Assembly: GCA_003427395.1 (NCBI GenBank)
Contig: BFEA01000218.1
Coordinates: forward strand, 249,795 to 289,157
Source: Chara braunii
Lineage: Eukaryota > Streptophyta > Charophyceae > Charales > Characeae
Reading direction: 5' to 3'
Length of the DNA: 39,363 nt
In this document: positions 1 through 9,404 of the stretch, piece after piece
Position numbering within the stretch: the stretch's first letter is position 1
How the letters are laid out: every line of letters begins with the position of its first letter
Notes under the pieces: model-generated
What the model saw: the letters and a program-made list of their open reading frames with translations, nothing else
Database searches by the model: none
Told to the model about the DNA's origin: nothing
Translations under genes and position numbers: made by a program

Positions 1-2353
1 GCTCCTCGTCCTCTGTCCAGGCCTGTTTGATCTTTCGCCATCTGCAAAGAATTTCTGCTTGAATCATTGTTTTGGTTTCTATCCATACCTTCTCCCTTGG
101 GTTGGNGCGTCCTTCAATTGTTCTGCTGCATCTTTCTTTCCATATGACCCATAGCGTCACTTTTCTGATGAGCTCAAACCAGATCCTTTCCGCTCTCCGA
201 GCTTGATCGGGGATGTTAGTCAGAAGGAGCAGTTGGATGGGTTGATCAGGGAAGGGGGACGTGAAGAGGGAGCCCCAAAGTGAAGAGGCTCTCGCCCAGT
301 AGTCTGTCGCTTCTTTGCAGGACACTAGACAGTGAATTAAATCTTCTACCACTCCTAAAGAGCAGACTGTGCATAACTCCGAGCTGTCCTGATTTGTGGC
401 TTTCCGTCTAGTGTGCAGCCATTGGTTCACCGGTAGGGCAGCGTAGACTATCAACCACTGCAAGCTTCTAATCTTAATTGGTCGAATCCGTTTAAATTTT
501 TCCCACGGAATTTTTTTAATTTTGTCGGCTTCCTGGCCCACAAGGTTCTGCCATCTATTTTTTATTATGGGGTCTGGATTCCTTGTCTTCAGCGAGAGTC
601 TGTACCCGAGTTTGACTGTGTAGTCCTCAATTGGGATTTTTGACTTGAAGCTGCTGGCAACATTTGGCGTCCAGGCCCATTCGGCAGGATCGAATTCTAG
701 GGACCGGACTGCCGTATCTGGTCTAAAGATTGACTTTGGCCATGGGCCTAAGACCCTTACTTTCCTGAGGAGGAAGGTGTCTAGTGAGGATGATTCGATG
801 TTACAGTTCAGAATGGCTGGCATATCAGTGTCGGTGCGAGAAATCGGGAAGGAAAGGAAGGTGGCTCTGGTGTGTGAGTCTTGCTGCCTATGGGAGAATT
901 GGAAGGCTCTAGAGGGGGTAATATCTTGAATCATGAGGCCCCATTCTCCTGGTCTCCACGGTTCGTCTTTTGCCANGATGTCTTTCCATTCCTGTGGGAT
1001 ACGACTAAGTAAGTACTGGAGATTGGCCCCTCGTCTGTGGCATCCTTTCAGTCGGGCGCTGACCTCTTGTTCCGTTATCCATTCTTTTCTGTCTTCCTTC
1101 CACAGGTGGACTACCTTCCAAATACCATTTTTGACCCACGACAGCCATTTCTGTTCGAGGAAGAGTGGATTATCGGCCTCGTTTGTTAGCCATTCATTCC
1201 CGAAGAGCGGCTGTCTGAGAACTTCATCTTTGGACTTCGGTCTGTTGGTCTTATTAGGCATTATTTTCCTCCACGATCGGAGCAGCGCCGGCCAATACGG
1301 AGTGTGTGGACGATGATCCTCAGGTCTGTTGTTCCTCGTACGGTTCCTCCGTCCTGTCGTTATTAGCCATTCTTTATTCATTACCCAGAACAAGCCTGAC
1401 ATGTCATGCGGAGAGGGAATTGGGGCTACCGATCTGATGCTATCTAATGCCAGTTTGTTCCAGGCGCAATCCGGTTTCATCAATAGTTTAATGATCCATT
1501 TGATTTGCAGGGCTTTGGTTTCCGTTCCTGGGTCAATAATTCCTAGGCCTCCATTTCGTGGCCTCCTTGTAACATAGTGCCATGCTATCTTAGATATGCA
1601 TTTGTCTCTGTTGGGGTTGCCTGTCCAAAGGTAAAGTCTAGCTCTTCGGTTCAGCTCCTTGACGGAGTTGTCAGGGACTGTCCAAATGGAGGATATGTAC
1701 CACATCATTGAAAAGATTGACGTATTGAGGACCAGCGCTCGGTCGATAAGAGACGTGAATGTGTTGCCCCACCTCCCTATCTTATTGATCTGTTTTGTCA
1801 GCAGAGCAGGGCCCATTTGAGGCGCCAGCCCATCTCTCGTCATTAGAATGCCAAGATATCGAGTAGGAGAATCAGGTGTCTGCCACATCATAGTCGCCTC
1901 GTCCCCTTGGAGTGAGAGGGGTTCATCTTCGGAAATCCACCATCCAATTGTTTTCCCCCAGTTGATCCTCATTTCTGAGGCTACTTTGAAGTTCTCCATT
2001 GCCTTGGCTAGTGTTCTGAAGGAGGAGTCAGANGCCCTAATCAGGACCGTCAGATCATCCACAAACATGATAGCTGTAGGAAAATCGATCTGGTGGGCTG
2101 AGCCTGCCTCGGTACTGGCTAGTCTCTGAATCAATGGGTCTTTACGCAGAAATGAGGCGATTGCCTCCATTACGAAAAGAAAGATTGATGGAGCCAGAGG
2201 GTCCCCTTGGCGGACCGAGCGGGATATCGGATAGCAATCTGATAGAAGACCATTCACTTGGACGCACCCTATAGCATCCCTATATAGTATCCTGATCCAT
2301 TTTCTGAANTTTGGTCCTACTCCCATCTTTTCCATGCTCGCTTCCATGAAGTC

Positions 2354-3307
2354 TCAATTTACTTGGTCGTAGGCTTTTTCAAAATCAAAGAAGAGGATAG
2401 CAGCATTTATTTTTCTTTCCCTGATTTTTCTAACCGATTCGTTCAGTGTCATCACGTTGTCGAGAATATACCGCCCCGGAATAAATCCTGTTTGGTCGAT
2501 GTGGAAGCATTTGTTGGTGATTTTGGTAATCCGATTGGACAGGGTCTTAGCCAAAATCTTGTAGGGGAGCGTCAGCAGCGAGATAGGTCTGTAGTTTTTA
2601 ATGTCGTCTTTCTCGCCTTTTTTGTAAAGCAGCGTGACCACACTGCTGCCGAGTAAGTTGCCCAGCCCTCCCTTAGACCAGCTGTCGTTGTAGAAGTTTA
2701 AAAGATCACTCCCTAGCAATGGCCAGAATTTTTCCCAGAATTCTTTGGTTAGTCCGTAAATTCCTGGGGTCTTGTTATTGTTCATTGTTAGAAGCGCCTG
2801 ATGTAATTCTTCCGAGGTGATTGGTTTATCAAGTGCTTCGGCCTGTTCTGTTGATATAGTTGGCTCCAGGTAGTGCAGCATTTTTTGTCTTGCTTCTATA
2901 ACACTAGTGGGTATCGGTGAGTCCGTCTTAGACTGGTAGAGTTCCTTATAGAAACTGTTGGCTATTTCTAGCATTCCTTCACTGTCTGTCCTCACCGATT
3001 CGGGAGCGGTGTGTGATCTTAATCCTTCAATCGTGGTAGCTCTTGAATTTGCTTTGATTCGGGCAAAGAAATGTTTGGTCATTGAGTCGCTGAGTTCGAA
3101 TTCACACATTCTTGCTCTTATTTGAAGGCCTTTCAGATCCCACCATTTCCACATTGNCAACTCTTCACGTGCCTTGTCGAAAATCTCGNTGTACAATGAG
3201 GAGGCTGGNTTGTTGACAAGGTTAGTTTCTNCTATTTTCAATGCAAATTCCAGTGCTTGCTTCCTCTGTTTCCTTACTGAGGCCAATTTTCTGGAGACTT
3301 TAGCCAC
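2354..3307 (-). pseudogene. LINE reverse transcriptase N-terminal segment
   Basis: This is the middle part of the same ORF2, numbered from the Met at 3307. Visible RT blocks are NYRPISLL (near residue 238), the DQTGFIPGRY box (271-280) and FFDFEKAYDQVN (306-317) with the first catalytic Asp308. A TGA then replaces the Trp that normally follows VN. The reading frame continues unbroken beyond it into the rest of the palm (RQGDPLAPS and FVDD), so a single nonsense change separates the two halves of the polymerase. Confidence 0.92.
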
Positions 3308-3346
3308 CGTGTCTGAGAGGTTCGAGTAGGTTTTTTGAAACCATTC

Positions 3347-4330
3347 CTATCGGGATTCAGTACTTAGACGCAGCGACCTCAGACCTCCCCAGCAGTCACA
3401 GACCTCGTTTTGGAAGGATTGGCTCAGCAAAAAAGAGTTGTTGAGCTTGTGGAAGCTGGCTCCCCTCCTGATCACTTGGTCAAAGCAGATAACCAGTTCT
3501 GTTGGCTTGTGGTCCAACCCCGGGTATGGTGCAAGTGGAAGTANTTCCGCCTCCTTGATTGTCCCCATCATAACTCCTGACACTAGAAAGTNGTCTATTC
3601 GTGAGAAGGCTGTATGGTTGGCATGATTTTTCTTGATTAAAGTGAAGGTTCTCTTGTCGGGGTGTAGGATCCTATGGGGGTCTACCAAGTTGTGGTCCAN
3701 CATCATTTCTTGGATTGGGATCGCCTCNGATGAGTTTAGTGAGTTGGAGGAACGAGATATGCGATCTACTAACGGGTCAATCGTGGCATTCCAGTCCCCC
3801 GCTAGAATGCAAGGGGTTAGGGGAGGAATAAGTTGACCTATCTGTCTTAAGAAACCCGTCCTCTCCGTTGGTGAGTTCGGGGCATAGATGTTGAAAAGTA
3901 TGAATTCTTCTTCCTTCCATTTCAAGTGTAATAAACACCACCTCCCGTCCGTCTGGTCAGCTCTATTATCGAGGACTGTGCCTGATTTATAAAAGCGGGA
4001 CGCTTTGGGAATTAGGATGGCTGTACCCTTGGTGCTGGAGTCTGGGTCGGTCGCCCAAACTTCATCCCTCAGGCCGCCTAGCTTCCTAGCAACAAAAGCA
4101 CGAATTATGTCGTGGTTTGTTGATGGAGTGAGATGAGTTTCTTGAAGCATCACTATGTCTACTGGCTTCCTGTTCCCTAGCGATAGTCCTGTCCACAGGT
4201 CATTCCACTTTTCTTCTATTTCTATTATGTTCCCTAATCCATTGACATTCCAGCTCCTGAGCACCAAACCTTGGCTCTTCCAGTCGATCCAGTTTCCCGC
4301 CTCGTTCGCTCTTCTTTTAAAGTTTTCCAT
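3347..4330 (-). pseudogene. LINE endonuclease segment (APE/EEP fold)
   Basis: This 327-codon segment is the N-terminal part of the LINE ORF2. Exonuclease-endonuclease-phosphatase landmarks are in order: the SWNVNGLGN strand (Asn28), MLQETHL (Glu64), NIYAPNS (near 149), AGDWN (Asp179, Asn181), SRID (Asp246) and a final LDH (Asp273, His274). By family knowledge this domain nicks target DNA for target-primed reverse transcription. All expected acidic residues are visible; the usual Ser-Asp-His reads Leu-Asp-His. The segment ends at an in-frame TAG, after which the same frame continues into the RT part. Residues 201, 211, 247 and 263 are undetermined because of N bases. Confidence 0.92.
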
Positions 4331-4335
4331 AGCCT

Positions 4336-4456
4336 AGCTTTCTTCTTCTTCTTCTTCTTCTTCTTCTTCTTCTTCTTCTTCTTCTCCTCTCCTCTTCTCC
4401 TCCTACTCCTCCGAAGTTCTTCTTCTTCTTCTTCTTCTTCTTCTTCTTCTTCTTCT
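4336..4456. repeat. (TTC)n/(GAA)n microsatellite
   Basis: Two TTC arrays are separated by a CTCCT-rich spacer, giving a polypyrimidine tract on the plus strand. It abuts the 5' end of the LINE ORF2, so it marks the junction between the element and older DNA. Confidence 0.95.
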
Positions 4457-5383
4457 CAGAGTAGAGATAGAGGTAACTGCAGACATTGTTTGGACACGGC
4501 ATTCTGCCCTATTGGACACGACATTTAGGTCAGACTTGCACTCTACGTTGGGATTGAACTGTGTGCGACATTCGGAGATCAGACTTGGGTTGGACTTGGT
4601 TACCTCCGTCCCTCCCCCTTCTCTCTCGCATGTCTATGGATCTCTCCCCATGTGTGTGAGCGGAAGGGCAATCTTTCTGATGTCTTGCCCTTCCGAAGTT
4701 TTGTCCTTTTCATGTTGTTGTCCACGTGTCCTTTGATACTAAATCTTCCGCTGCGCTGCTTCCCAGCCCATGATGATAATGATACGAATGTGTGTTGTTG
4801 ATTTCTCGTTGGNTCNCCCTTTGCACCGTGCACATTGACATCTCGTGGATGTTGCACCTATGCTGCTGGTTGTTGCCACTTTCGTCATTGCTAGATCCTA
4901 GGCTCTCAGTGCATTTCACTTTCTGATATGCTACACATAGCCGAGCTGCACTGCACTATGCTGGATGGGGCGCATGGTGGTCCTTGGGTGCATGCGGCAT
5001 CTGTGAGTGGGGGATCGAGGTTGTGAGTGATACGAGAGACATACCTGGTTCTTGAGGCGAACGGCATTGGCCGAGATCTGCTCGTACTTCGGGGAGCTGT
5101 TGAAGTCGCCAGTGGCATTGTAGATAGGCTAGATAGGATCTGCCATTTGTAGTTCTGGGCGCAGAGCGCCAGATAGGATGTCGACATTGGTTCTTTGTTG
5201 ATGATGATGAGACTATTCCAACATTGTCACTTATGAGCTTTTGCTGTGCTCTTATTTGGTGGAGCTTGTGTTGCAATTCTGCTTTGGGTTCCGAGGTCAC
5301 GACGATCTGGTCTCATGTGTATGATGCTGCTTGGTTTCTGAAGTTCGCTATCACTCATTTTCCTTGCAACAGGAAAAAAAAGG
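4457..5383. other. No recognisable gene
   Basis: Mixed sequence with two N bases near 4813-4816. Short ORFs on the minus strand (such as the 114 codons at 4956-5300) show no motif I can name. They could be a decayed transposon polyprotein or chance. I see no RNA gene here. Confidence 0.5.
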
Positions 5384-5571
5384 GACATAAAGAATTCATG
5401 TTGTGAAACAGTCAGAACCTGTCCGGAAAGTCAAATCTATATGATGGTTTTTTTTTTTTTCAACCTGTCCAGAAAGTCAAATCTGTATGATGTTTTTGTT
5501 TTTCAGGTTAAAAGAAGAGACATAAAGAATTCATGTTGTGAGACAGTCAGACCTGTCCGGAAAGTCAAATC
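5384..5571. repeat. Direct repeat, about 54-bp unit twice plus a partial copy
   Basis: The unit beginning GACATAAAGAATTCATG and ending GGAAAGTCAAATCT occurs at 5384-5438 and 5518-5571 with few differences. A third partial copy of its second half (CCTGTCCAGAAAGTCAAATC) lies between them. T-runs separate the copies. Confidence 0.9.
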
Positions 5572-5879
5572 TTACCCACTTCATAACAATGACATGGCTC
5601 CGGGATTTTCCTCGAGTAGGGAAGTGGAATGATGTTTTTTTTTTTTTTTTTTTGGGAAGGAATGATGGTTTAGTTATGTGTGGAGATGAGAGGGGAGGAG
5701 AAGAAGTCCTCCTTCTGTTGCCTCTTGGATGTACTTACCTCATATATGTTCATTGTTGATCGACGAAGATTTGTGCGTGCTCGTGTGGCATGAATCATGT
5801 GCATACTTGCGATTGCGGATGTAATGAGCATGCTTGCGATTGCGGATGTATGTTCTTTACTTACCCTTTGGGCAAAGGC

Positions 5880-5918
5880 GCCCCCCCCCCCCGCAAAAAA
5901 AAAAAAAAAAAAAAAAAA
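5880..5918. repeat. Poly(C)-poly(A) homopolymer run
   Basis: About 14 C bases are followed by GC and about 24 A bases. The A-run may be the tail of an old retroposon, but no element could be delimited upstream. The rest of 5572-6415 shows no gene; it contains T-rich tracts at 5635-5653 and 6270-6395 and a weak palindrome centred near 6118. Confidence 0.8.
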
Positions 5919-6415
5919 GGAGAAATAAAGAAAGGACAGAAGGGGCTAGGTCCATCACCTGCATGGAATAAGAGATAGTGGCCATAGATAACGAAGATCA
6001 ACGGCCAACAACTCTGAAACCACCGGTGCTTCCGAGGCACTTTCTCTTCGGGGCTGGAAATGGAAATGTCTGCGCGCCACAACGAAACCAAACCGGCGCA
6101 GGACTCATTTCGGCTGGTGCTGCCAGCCATTTTGCACTGGCGGCCAAAGCCCCGAAAGTTGAAGCAGCATGCAAGCCGCAAATTTGAAAACAGAGCTGGG
6201 AAACGTACTGGTGTGTTTGATCTGTGGAAGTGGGACCTTGCACCTGGTGGAGTTGGGCCTTCACTTTTTGTTCTTTTTTCCCAATTTTATTTGGGCCTTC
6301 TCTATTTTTTTCCCCTTGTTTTTCTTCTTTTTTTATGGCTGGATCTTACATGGGCCTTCACTTTTCGCTTTCTTTTTTTTTTTCTTTTTTTCATTAAATT
6401 CCAGGTTGTTGTAGA

Positions 6416-6508
6416 GGCTACATTCTTTCCCCCAATACAACGTACGTTCATTATAGCTGTGTATTTAGACTGAAATGACCGTACCTTGTGTTTGGGGGAA
6501 GAAGGTTG
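6416..6508. mobile_element. MITE family A, copy 1 (palindromic, about 93 bp)
   Basis: The segment starts CTACATTCTTTCCCCC and its end read on the other strand starts AACCTTCTTCCCCC, so the termini are imperfect inverted repeats continuing through (A/C)ACAA-GTACG-TCA. It matches two better preserved copies at 6973 and 7895. It has no coding capacity, as expected for a non-autonomous DNA transposon. Copies 2 and 3 have TA at both outer ends, suggesting a Tc1/mariner-type target site; this copy has lost it on the right. Confidence 0.7.
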
Positions 6509-6598
6509 TCACCAGGCATATGACAGTCCCTTCAGCAGTATGGTTCTGAATAGGGAAGAAGTGGCAGATCTATATATAAATCAAATTATATCGACACT

Positions 6599-6741
6599 GG
6601 GCCTCGCTCCACTGCACAACACTCCCAATGCATTTGGATGCTTTGTCGACCAGGTCCATTTGGACAAGTCCAAGGTTCGAATGTATTGGGTCCAGGAAGT
6701 GTCCAAATGCGTGTAGAGTGTTGTGTAGCAGAGTGAGGCCC
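6599..6741. mobile_element. MITE family B, copy 1 (palindromic, about 143 bp)
   Basis: The left end reads GGGCCTCGCTCCACTGCACA and the complement of the right end reads GGGCCTCACTCTGCTACACA. The inverted repeat extends inward through CAACACT and the CATTTGGA blocks. A second copy lies at 13039-13183, with matching ends and internal blocks (GACCAGGT, CGAATGTAT, CAGGAA). It is non-coding and I cannot define a clear target duplication. Confidence 0.75.
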
Positions 6742-6801
6742 ATTGACTGGTGTCTTGTAACGCAGAAGAACGGAAGTGTTAATTAAAATACCAGCCGATC
6801 C

Positions 6802-6913
<112 letters not shown>

Positions 6914-6972
6914 CTGTACATTCAGAATCACAGTGATTGACAAAGAGTGCAAGCCTAGAAGAATTGTGAGAA

Positions 6973-7085
6973 GCTACCGTCTTCCCCCGAACACAACGCA
7001 CCCTCATTTTGGCTGTATCTGGCCGGAAATATAACTTGTATACATTCATTTTAAGGGTGCATTATGTTCAGGGGAAGACGGTAGC
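6973..7085. mobile_element. MITE family A, copy 2 (about 113 bp, best preserved)
   Basis: Starting after a TA, the left arm reads CCGTCTTCCCCCGAACACAA and continues GCACCCTCATTTT. The right arm, read on the other strand, is CCGTCTTCCCCTGAACATAA followed by GCACCC, and ends at a TA. The arms match over about 33 bp, leaving a short non-palindromic centre. It is a small non-autonomous DNA transposon, possibly of the TA-target mariner group. Confidence 0.82.
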
Positions 7086-7164
7086 AGCAGAGCGTTGAGA
7101 AGATGGATGATTCGCAATGTAGAAGAGCAGGCGGACAGACAGAGCCTTCACAGGTAGGACATCT

Positions 7165-7340
7165 GATACGTAGGAAATCTAGGGGATCTATATGAGATCT
7201 GAGAGGATCTATAGGAGATCTGAGAAGAATCTGTAGGAGATCTGAGAAGATCTACAAGAGATCTGAGAGGATCGATAGGAGATCTATAGATCTGTAGAAG
7301 ATCAATAGGAGATCTATCTGAGATCTGTAGGAGATCATCA
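7165..7340. repeat. Degenerate AGATCT/GGATCT tandem repeat
   Basis: About ten variants of a roughly 20-bp unit built around (A/T)GGAGATCTGAGA and GATCTATAG. GATC occurs many times, so both strands look alike. The minus-strand peptide (repeats of SYRSSQI and similar) is repeat-derived rather than a gene. Confidence 0.85.
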
Positions 7341-7612
7341 AAGTTCCCACTTGCCAGAGGGGTTCTACTGTCCTCCAACTCAAGACCCCACTGTCATTAT
7401 ATCTGTATTTCGGGCAACTTTCAGTCTAGATGCGGCCATATTGATCGTATGTTCTATTTGGGGGGCGACACGGTAGTTCACTCCATAATTCTCGTTGCTG
7501 TATCTCCTACAGATTGTCTACACACATCTCCTATAGATCTTGTGAACGGCATGAAAGACGGTCATGTCTTCACCAAGTCCATGAGTGCGGTGCCTGCTGA
7601 GAAATGAGGTCT

Positions 7613-7903
7613 ATGCTCAAGGTTCTGATTTGAAGAACCATCATGCAACAATTCACGCTCGAATTGCCTCAGCGCAATGCAACGTGCAGCAGGATCTCCA
7701 TACGGAAGTCCCAATCAACAGAGCATAACTAGTGTCATTCGCCTCTACCGTCTCTCTGCTCAAGATTCTGACTTGAAGAACCATCATGCAACAACTCACG
7801 CTCCAACTCACGCTCGACTTGCCTCAGCGCAACGTGCAGCAGGACCTCCATACGGAAGTTCCAATCAACAGAGCATAACGAGTGTCATTCGCCTCTACCG
7901 TCT
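7613..7903. repeat. Tandem duplication, about 145-bp unit twice
   Basis: Copy 1 (7613-7753) and copy 2 (7757-7903) both run from TGCTCAAG, through CGTGCAGCAGGA and GAGCATAAC, to GCCTCTACCGTCT. Copy 2 has a short internal duplication of CAACTCACGCT. Both copies end with the first bases of MITE family A (CCGTCT), and copy 2 continues into the full element, so the duplication took in the element's edge. The 113-codon ORF across it has no recognisable product. Confidence 0.9.
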
Positions 7904-8007
7904 TCCGCTGAACACAGAGCACACTGATAACGAATGTACACAAGCTATCTCTTTCCGGTTCATGTGCAGCCAAAATGAGGGTGCGTTGTGTTTGGGGGAA
8001 GAGGGTA
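7895..8007. mobile_element. MITE family A, copy 3 (about 113 bp)
   Basis: It starts after TA with CCGTCTTCCGCTGAACACAG. Its right arm, read on the other strand, is CCCTCTTCCCCCAAACACAA, then GCACCCTCATTTTGG, ending in TA. It belongs to the same family as 6973-7085, with a diverged left arm. Flanking sequence 8008-8265 shows nothing recognisable. Confidence 0.78.
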
Positions 8008-8264
8008 CGCAGGGATGATCAGCATCAAGCTACAGTGGATGCAGCTGCAAGGAAGTCAGGTTGCCACAGAGAACTGCCTGAGGGACACTTGATGGGGGTA
8101 AAAAGGACAAAAACCTCTATGCGGTTGTGACATACTGTTTCATCACAGCTTCGCACCCTCACCAGGAGGCTCAACCCTCAGCAGTTTGCGGAGCGCTCCG
8201 TACTGATGCTTTGACTCGTAATCTGCCTCACCGAAAATCGAATCGGTCCGTCATCGACGAACGC

Positions 8265-8265
<1 letters not shown>

Positions 8266-8300
<35 letters not shown>

Positions 8301-8361
8301 GACTGACTGGGTGTGTAGAGTGAGTTTTATGGTTGTGAAAGTCTGGCGCACCCATACTTTT

Positions 8362-8418
<57 letters not shown>

Positions 8419-8512
8419 AGTGGGTGTGTAGAGAGTTTTATGGTTGTGACAGTGTGGCACACTCGTACTTTTGTTGGGGAGTTCAGCGAACATCACAACA
8501 CACCCACCTATG

Positions 8513-8587
<75 letters not shown>

Positions 8588-8597
8588 TGTGTGTGTG

Positions 8598-8650
<53 letters not shown>

Positions 8651-8765
8651 TGAACACTACAATCATTTCACATATCGCTTGACAGAAGATTATAAGGTAA
8701 GGCTGTTTCAATTTTGATGATCTACTCGTCTGGGTGGACAAGGGGTTGTCATGATGACGGTCTAC

Positions 8766-8830
<65 letters not shown>

Positions 8831-8875
8831 CACACACACAGACGCAAACACAAACACAAACACAAACACACAAAC
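8266..8875. repeat. Cluster of (CT)n, (CA)n and (GT)n microsatellites
   Basis: CT and CA arrays lie at 8266-8300, CA at 8363-8416, CT at 8516-8582, CA at 8599-8648 and CA at 8766-8827, then CAAACA variants to 8875. A unique stretch (GGGTGTGTAGAG to GCACAC-CGTACTTTTG) appears twice, around 8306-8362 and 8419-8475, so a unit containing both unique DNA and array was duplicated. All ORFs here are array artefacts. Confidence 0.97.
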
Positions 8876-8999
8876 AGTCTCATTGAGACCTACATCGCGC
8901 CCCCCTTCACCTCCCACTCCCTTCCTACACGCACGCAACCACACAAACACGGTTCCTGAAGGCAGGACCAGGATTTCGAACTGCAAAATTTTGAATTTC

Positions 9000-9404
9000 G
9001 AATGTAGCCCCTAAGCGAACACGAAACTGTTTTCTCGAGGGAACACAAAGAAAGAGAGATTCTTCAACTACCCCCCCCCCCCCATCCCTGTCTGCCTTTC
9101 AATCCACTGTCAGTTCCAACTCCACTGCCTTTCAATCCACTGCCAGTTCTCCATTTAACGCCGATTCGAATGCCGATGATTCCAACTCAATGTTCAATCT
9201 CCGATCGATTGACAGATCGCCCAATCGCGACTGATCTGATCGGTCGGACTTAATTGGACCTAATTAGACCTAATTAGACCACCTCTCTACTCAAAACCCC
9301 AACCCCAACTGCATTTCATATCTCATCTCATTAGACCCTGTCGGACTTGATGGGACCTCCTGCCGACTAAATAGAAACCCTGATTCTTTGAACCTGGTTC
9401 TCTT
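9000..9404. other. 3' flank of the HisRS gene; short repeats, no gene
   Basis: It contains a C-run (about 9071-9084), a direct repeat of GCCTTTCAATCCACTG (about 9092 and 9128) and a TAATT(G/A)GACC repeat (about 9250-9280). The HisRS 3' untranslated region should lie here on the minus strand, but I see no clear polyadenylation signal to fix its end. Confidence 0.6.

Larger units (their letters stand above)
1..4330 (-). pseudogene. L1-like LINE ORF2 (endonuclease-RT-zinc tail), truncated by window edge
   Basis: Read on the minus strand, one frame runs from the ATG at 4330 to the window edge (about 1440 codons) with only two stops: TAG at 3347-3349 and TGA at 2354-2356. Both flanking segments continue in the same frame, so this was a single ORF2. 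Domain order is APE-type endonuclease, reverse transcriptase (FVDD box at 2054-2065, preceded by SVRQGDPLAPS) and a C-terminal CxxC-x9-H-x4-C zinc motif at 317-373, as in zf-RVT of plant L1 LINEs. In such elements ORF2 nicks the target and primes reverse transcription there. No ORF1 is recognisable upstream; the ATG abuts a GAA microsatellite after an in-frame TAG. The 3' end lies outside the window. A few N bases fall inside. The second stop replaces a Trp usually conserved after the first RT catalytic motif. The copy is inactive as read. Confidence 0.93.

Noticed and set aside
4956-5300. Minus-strand 114-codon ORF
   Set aside because: The start (EPKAELQHKLHQIRAQQKL) could be a coiled-coil gag fragment, but nothing else supports it and no family could be named.
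8301-8475. Alternating repeats and unique segments suggestive of a CRISPR-like array
   Set aside because: The repeats are dinucleotide microsatellites, unit lengths are irregular, and the context is eukaryotic.
8178-9014. Several overlapping ORFs of Cys-Val, Thr-His and Ser-Leu repeats
   Set aside because: They are products of CA/GT/CT arrays open in all frames.
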